Shown here: piece after piece, positions 7,244 through 10,399 of the stretch
How positions within the stretch are numbered: the first letter of the stretch is position 1
Layout: each line of letters opens with the position of its first letter
Origin: Bacillota bacterium
GTDB taxonomy: Bacteria; Bacillota; Bacilli; Lactobacillales; Aerococcaceae
Direction of reading: 5' to 3'
DNA length: 10,399 nucleotides
NCBI GenBank assembly: GCA_023442905.1
Contig: JAEZWY010000137.1
Coordinates: 1 to 10,399, forward strand
Program-made: the position numbers and the translations under genes
The notes under the pieces: generated by a model
The model's database searches: none
What the model saw: the letters and a program-made list of their open reading frames with translations, nothing else
What the model was told of the DNA's origin: nothing

Positions 7244-7568
7244 ATAATTTAGTATATTTATGATTATTGTTGCGACTTTTTTCAATAGGATATTTCTCAT
7301 TATTTTTGATTAACTTACGTTCAATGATTTCATCAATATCTAAACCTAAATTGTCTGCTAACATATAAGCATAAATCAGCACATCCGCTATCTCATCCTT
7401 CAAAGCATCTATGTTCTGTACACCCTCAGTAGCTGTTTTCCATTGAAAAATTTCCAGTAATTCAGCAGCTTCTAAACTTATTGAAAGTGCCAAATCCTTC
7501 TCATTATGAAATTGGCGCCAATTCCGCTCATCTCGAAATTGATTAATTTTTTCCATACTAGACGTCAT
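7242..7568 (-). CDS. MazG-like nucleotide pyrophosphohydrolase
   Basis: This 108-residue, all-helical cytosolic protein belongs to the MazG/RS21-C6-like NTP pyrophosphohydrolases, which cut (d)NTPs to the monophosphate and pyrophosphate using Mg2+. The metal-binding pattern is visible: SLEAAELLEIFQW (31-43, with Glu33, Glu36 and Glu39) and DEIADVLIYAYMLAD (58-72, with Glu59 and Asp62). The family's C-terminal KLIKNNEKYP (85-94) follows. The substrate cannot be told; some relatives prefer dCTP or modified dCTP. Of two in-frame ATGs (7568 and 7556) I chose the first because AGGAGG stands 9 bases before it. It thus overlaps the upstream helicase gene by 11 bases, so the two are translationally coupled and likely act together. 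A terminator begins at its stop. It is one domain, not the two-domain housekeeping MazG. Confidence 0.9.
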   Translation of the reverse strand: MTSSMEKINQFRDERNWRQFHNEKDLALSISLEAAELLEIFQWKTATEGVQNIDALKDEIADVLIYAYMLADNLGLDIDEIIERKLIKNNEKYPIEKSRNNNHKYTKL

Positions 7569-9252
7569 ATTTTCCTGCCTCCTCTTTAATTTCGTATAAC
7601 TTACGTTTTAAGTTGTCATTTACCGCATAAAGTGCGAGACCGTAAATGCCCCGTTTCATCAAGACATTAATAGAATTTAGAATGATTTGCTCCTTGGCCA
7701 TCATTGCTTCCTGATAGGTTGAAAAACGATTCGCCCCACTATAACCACCCGTATCTTGATACTTACTTGGATCAATTACTAATTTTTCTGCTTCAAAATC
7801 ATAATCTACTGACGGTCCAAGTACGATACCTACGTAGTTTAAATCAAAGCCTTGGACAGTGTAAATTGATCCTACCTCATTAATCGTTTCTGGTCGTTCT
7901 GACCAAGTTACCTTACTATTAGTGGTATTCCAAGGCAAATTAACTCCTGCTTGGTCAACAAGATAGACATCACCATTTTTCTTATGGGCATAATCGAATG
8001 TCGACACGATTCGCGATAAACCTTTTTCAGCATTTTTTTGATAGATATAGTCTTTAAAAGCTTCAGAATCTTCAAAAATCTTAAATTCAAAACGCTCATC
8101 AGAAGGTGGCAAAGGTGATACCTTTTTCTCAACAAAATTATCAACCCAATTCAACACTTCTGGTGAAGCATTCATTCGGAACTGATCAGTCAGTTGAAAT
8201 TCGTCAACATCATACTGACCGAGGATTGTTTTTAAATCATTCCTAGACCACTTACTTTTTACCTTTAAGTACTGCTTTTCATCAAAAATAAGTACTGCTA
8301 CTTTCGCTTTCTCCATAATAGCATCCAGTTGGTTATCACCATAAAAATTATTATAGGCATCTGGTTGTGTCAGTAGCAAATGCCCTTCATCAATCAATAC
8401 TATATCCGCTTCATCAATTGATTGACTATTGATAAAAGGTGTTGGTTTACTGAAGTCTTTTTTCTTCAAATAAGGTAGTGATTCTGAAATTTGTCGATAA
8501 GTTTTCAACATCTCCGTGTGGTTAACTAGTAAATAATTCCTTGTACCCGCTAATGCAGAATGATTTTGCCTTGCCTCTTCTTGTAGTGTATTAAATAAAG
8601 AGGATAAAATTACACTTTTACCAGTTCCAGCTTCTCCATGAATCACATAAACTTTCTTCTGCACATTTTCTTGATTTTTGATGTCTTGAATTACTTTCTT
8701 ACAATAGTGAAGAATATTTTCTTTTAAAGCTCGTTGCGGTTCGGATAAGGTTTTAAATGGTGATAATTTATAAATATCACGATTTTTTAAATTATCCGTG
8801 GTTTCTTTAGCCAGGCCCTCACGACGTAATGACTCCCATAGGTCTTCAAATAATTCATCATCATATAAGGTTTTTTGATAATAATTATGCATGGATAGAT
8901 TAGCAGTTTGACTAACATTTTGTAGTGAGAATTGATTATCCGCAATAAAATAATTGATCAAGTTTGTTTCAATATTAAAGGTTGCTGATTGATTAAAAGC
9001 TTGGTGACCAATAAACAAGGCATCGGTAAGGTCTTTTCGCTGACTATTTTTTAAATGATCTCGCATCCGGTTGTGAACATGAACAGTTTGACCAATATAG
9101 GCTTTTGGTCGCACTTTACTAGTCTTATTTTGATGCAAGATATAGACAATTGGGTAATCTTCTATATATAAGGTATGCATCTCCCGAATATCATCATATT
9201 GAAACTTTTTCCGCTCGAAAATAATTGGTTTTTGATTTTCCTGGTTGTCCAT
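7558..9252 (-). CDS. GIY-YIG nuclease-like / DUF2075 (Schlafen group 3-type) helicase fusion protein
   Basis: This 564-residue protein has two parts. Residues about 33-105 look like a GIY-YIG domain: VYIL (36-39) stands for GIY, YIGQT (52-56) for YIG, an Arg/His-rich helix follows (NRMRDHLKN, 61-69), and a Glu in IETNLINYF (Glu95) is in the place of the catalytic glutamate. Residues about 165-555 form a superfamily 1 helicase of the DUF2075 type: Walker A GEAGTGKS (206-213), Walker B IVLIDEGH (284-291), LIFDEKQ (321-327), DQFRMN (356-361), YTVQGFDL (464-471) and the final arginine motif LMKRGIYGL (531-539). Nucleic-acid cleavage plus ATP-driven translocation is therefore the likely activity; the natural substrate is unknown. 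The ATG at 9252 has GAGGG 7 bases upstream. A weak promoter (TTGCAT, 17 bases, CAATAT on the minus strand, about 9316-9288) may drive it. It is coupled to the MazG-like gene. A role in phage defence or DNA stress is inference. Confidence 0.88.
   Translation of the reverse strand: MDNQENQKPIIFERKKFQYDDIREMHTLYIEDYPIVYILHQNKTSKVRPKAYIGQTVHVHNRMRDHLKNSQRKDLTDALFIGHQAFNQSATFNIETNLINYFIADNQFSLQNVSQTANLSMHNYYQKTLYDDELFEDLWESLRREGLAKETTDNLKNRDIYKLSPFKTLSEPQRALKENILHYCKKVIQDIKNQENVQKKVYVIHGEAGTGKSVILSSLFNTLQEEARQNHSALAGTRNYLLVNHTEMLKTYRQISESLPYLKKKDFSKPTPFINSQSIDEADIVLIDEGHLLLTQPDAYNNFYGDNQLDAIMEKAKVAVLIFDEKQYLKVKSKWSRNDLKTILGQYDVDEFQLTDQFRMNASPEVLNWVDNFVEKKVSPLPPSDERFEFKIFEDSEAFKDYIYQKNAEKGLSRIVSTFDYAHKKNGDVYLVDQAGVNLPWNTTNSKVTWSERPETINEVGSIYTVQGFDLNYVGIVLGPSVDYDFEAEKLVIDPSKYQDTGGYSGANRFSTYQEAMMAKEQIILNSINVLMKRGIYGLALYAVNDNLKRKLYEIKEEAGKYDV
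7578..7585 (-). promoter_or_regulatory. Shine-Dalgarno site that sets the MazG-like start
   Basis: AGAGGAGG on the minus strand lies inside the last codons of the helicase gene, 9 bases before the ATG at 7568. It favours that ATG over the one at 7556 and makes the 11-base gene overlap real. Confidence 0.75.
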
Positions 9253-9336
9253 CTATTTTCCCTCACTCTTGGTATTCTTACTCTTCATATTGCGACAAAG
9301 ATATTTAAAATGCAAGATAAGACTAATGACCGATAG
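9253..9336 (-). promoter_or_regulatory. Upstream region of the helicase-MazG unit
   Basis: This short stretch between the terminator and the helicase start must hold the unit's promoter if the terminator is efficient. The best pair I find on the minus strand is TTGCAT and CAATAT, 17 bases apart, between about 9316 and 9288; the -10 is poor (three of six matches). An AT-rich TTTTAAATAT lies between them. No clear operator is seen. Confidence 0.3.
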
Positions 9337-9388
9337 AAAAAAGCTGACTATCGCTCACACACGCTTAGCAGTGAGTCAGTCAGCTTTT
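9337..9388 (-). terminator. Intrinsic terminator after the 6-phospho-beta-glucosidase gene
   Basis: The arms AAAAGCTGACT (9339-9349) and AGTCAGCTTTT (9378-9388) form an 11-bp stem. It is extended by CTCAC/GTGAG (9354-9358 with 9371-9375) across a small internal loop. Read on the minus strand the hairpin ends in six T, so it serves the gene whose stop is at 9430. Four T on the other side make it partly bidirectional. It separates the sugar gene from the helicase cassette. Confidence 0.82.
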
Positions 9389-9429
9389 ATTATGCTGTTT
9401 ATGCAGGAATTAGACGTAAACTTTATCAA

Positions 9430-10399
9430 CTACTGCCCTAATTTTTCACCATTAGATGCAATTACATCTTTCATCCAATAATATGATTTCTTTGGTGTTC
9501 GGTCTAAGCTACCATTTCCTTTGTCATCCATATCCACATAGATAAAGCCATAACGTTTTTTCATTTCACCGGTAGATAGAGAAACTAAATCAATTGGTCC
9601 CCACATGGTATAGCCTAAGCAAGGGACTTTATCGATATTAATCGCATCAGCCATAGCACTTAAATGATCATTTAAATAGGCAATACGATAGTCATCTTCA
9701 ACATAATCATTTTCGTCCGGTTCATCAATTGCCCCCATTCCATTTTCTACGATAAATAAAGGTTTTTGAATACGATCATAAATTGAATTCATACAATATC
9801 GTAGTCCTAATGGGTCTACAGGCCATCCCCAAGGTGTCGTTTCAAGATATGGATTAGGTGAGCCACCAACATTAAACCAATCATCACCTGCTTGAGTAGT
9901 GTTAGAACGATAATAAGAGAAGGAAATAAAATCTAATTGCCCACGGAATAGAATCTCCTTTTCCTCTTCAGTAATATCTAAATCTTCAAATCCATGACGC
10001 TGCCATAATTCTTCTGTATAACTTGGATAGTAGCCTCTACCCATAATATCTATAAAATACCAGTTTTCGCGTCTTTGTTGCATTTGGTGGAAAACGTCTT
10101 CAGGTTTACAAGTTGCAGCATAAAGTTCACTCATCGCATACATTGCGCCAAATTGGCTATTTGGCATTATTTTATGACCAATCTCTACAACCTTCGCCGA
10201 AGCAACAAACATATTATGTGCAGCTTGATAGCGATCTTGACCACTTGATTTACGTACACCTGTCGGGCCAAAACCACGTACAGCGTTGATTTCATTAAAG
10301 GTTAACCAATAGCGACACCGGTCTCCATATCTTTCAAATAAGGTGGTAGACAATTTCACATAAGCATCAATAACTTTTTTTGATGCCCAACCATTATAC
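9430..10399 (-). CDS. 6-phospho-beta-glucosidase, glycoside hydrolase family 1 (5' end missing)
   Basis: The gene enters from the right edge; about 323 C-terminal residues of an expected 470-480 are visible. In-frame codons to the edge read YNGWASKKVIDAYVKL, ordinary GH1 sequence, so the GTG at 10359 is an internal valine and not a start. The acid/base glutamate lies in WLTFNEIN (codon 10293-10291) and the nucleophile in FIVENGMG (codon 9747-9745), so both catalytic residues of this retaining enzyme are present. SLSTGEMKKRYGFIYVD carries the Ser, Lys and Tyr that bind the 6-phosphate, which separates this branch from plain beta-glucosidases. The enzyme splits phosphorylated beta-glucosides such as cellobiose-6-P, arbutin-6-P or salicin-6-P, brought in by a PTS, into glucose-6-phosphate and the free partner. 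A PTS gene or antiterminator is likely to the right. It resembles BglA/AscB enzymes, but no symbol is assigned because the N-terminus is missing. Confidence 0.95.
   Translation of the reverse strand, partial: YNGWASKKVIDAYVKLSTTLFERYGDRCRYWLTFNEINAVRGFGPTGVRKSSGQDRYQAAHNMFVASAKVVEIGHKIMPNSQFGAMYAMSELYAATCKPEDVFHQMQQRRENWYFIDIMGRGYYPSYTEELWQRHGFEDLDITEEEKEILFRGQLDFISFSYYRSNTTQAGDDWFNVGGSPNPYLETTPWGWPVDPLGLRYCMNSIYDRIQKPLFIVENGMGAIDEPDENDYVEDDYRIAYLNDHLSAMADAINIDKVPCLGYTMWGPIDLVSLSTGEMKKRYGFIYVDMDDKGNGSLDRTPKKSYYWMKDVIASNGEKLGQ

Noticed and set aside
7908..8144. Minus-strand open frame inside the helicase gene in another frame
   Set aside because: Fully contained in a better-supported gene and without recognisable motifs.
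9337..9388. Small regulatory RNA or riboswitch at the hairpin
   Set aside because: Stem plus T-run directly after a stop codon is explained by an intrinsic terminator; no further conserved structure seen.
9245..9481. Plus-strand open frame of about 78 codons across the terminator
   Set aside because: It runs through the hairpin and into the 3' end of the glucosidase gene in antisense; no ribosome site or homology seen.
10357..10359. GTG at 10359 as the start of the glucosidase
   Set aside because: The reading frame continues to the window edge with GH1 sequence (YNGWASKKVIDAYV), so the gene is cut by the window and the GTG is internal.
1..10399. CRISPR array, tRNA, rRNA or insertion sequence
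   Set aside because: No regularly spaced repeats, no cloverleaf or rRNA-like stretch, and no transposase or terminal repeats were found by reading both strands.

Overview
The window is low-GC Gram-positive DNA. The order Lactobacillales fits best: purine-rich Shine-Dalgarno sites, compact operons, MsrB/MutL/MutS/MntH proteins of the lactic-acid-bacterial type, and a phospho-beta-glucosidase that implies PTS sugar uptake. No single feature fixes the genus; a family such as Aerococcaceae or Carnobacteriaceae is a guess. All of it looks chromosomal. I see no rRNA, tRNA, CRISPR array, transposase or phage structural gene.

Region 1 (1-5367, minus strand) is a DNA maintenance operon read right to left: mutS, mutL, msrB, then ruvA, which leaves the window after about 34 codons. 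MutS and MutL carry complete sets of catalytic motifs and candidate beta-clamp-binding motifs, as in organisms that do mismatch repair without MutH. msrB, a methionine sulfoxide reductase, sits between mutL and ruvA, with only 4 bases between its stop and the ruvA start.

Region 2 (5368-5646, 279 bp) is the divergent control region between mutS and mntH. It holds a candidate extended -10 promoter for mutS, a good sigma-A type promoter for mntH, a 16-bp hyphenated palindrome over the mntH -10/start point, and an inverted repeat with 7-base arms (TTGTACG/CGTACAA) around a GTATATAC palindrome.

Region 3 (5647-7243) is mntH, an Nramp proton-coupled manganese importer. It ends in a strong terminator that also serves the convergent unit.

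Region 4 (7242-9336, minus strand) is a two-gene cassette. The first gene fuses an N-terminal GIY-YIG nuclease-like domain to a DUF2075/Schlafen-group-3-type superfamily 1 helicase. The second is a small MazG-like nucleotide pyrophosphohydrolase whose start overlaps the helicase stop by 11 bases. A hairpin terminator lies on each side. This is the most interesting part of the window: nuclease, helicase and dNTP pyrophosphatase activities together suggest antiviral defence or nucleic-acid stress handling, but that is inference.

Region 5 (9430-10399, minus strand) is the C-terminal two thirds of a GH1 6-phospho-beta-glucosidase, whose start lies beyond the right edge.

Regions 1-3 share a theme of genome integrity and oxidative stress: mismatch repair, Holliday-junction processing, repair of oxidised methionine and manganese uptake. 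Regions 4 and 5 are accessory in character.
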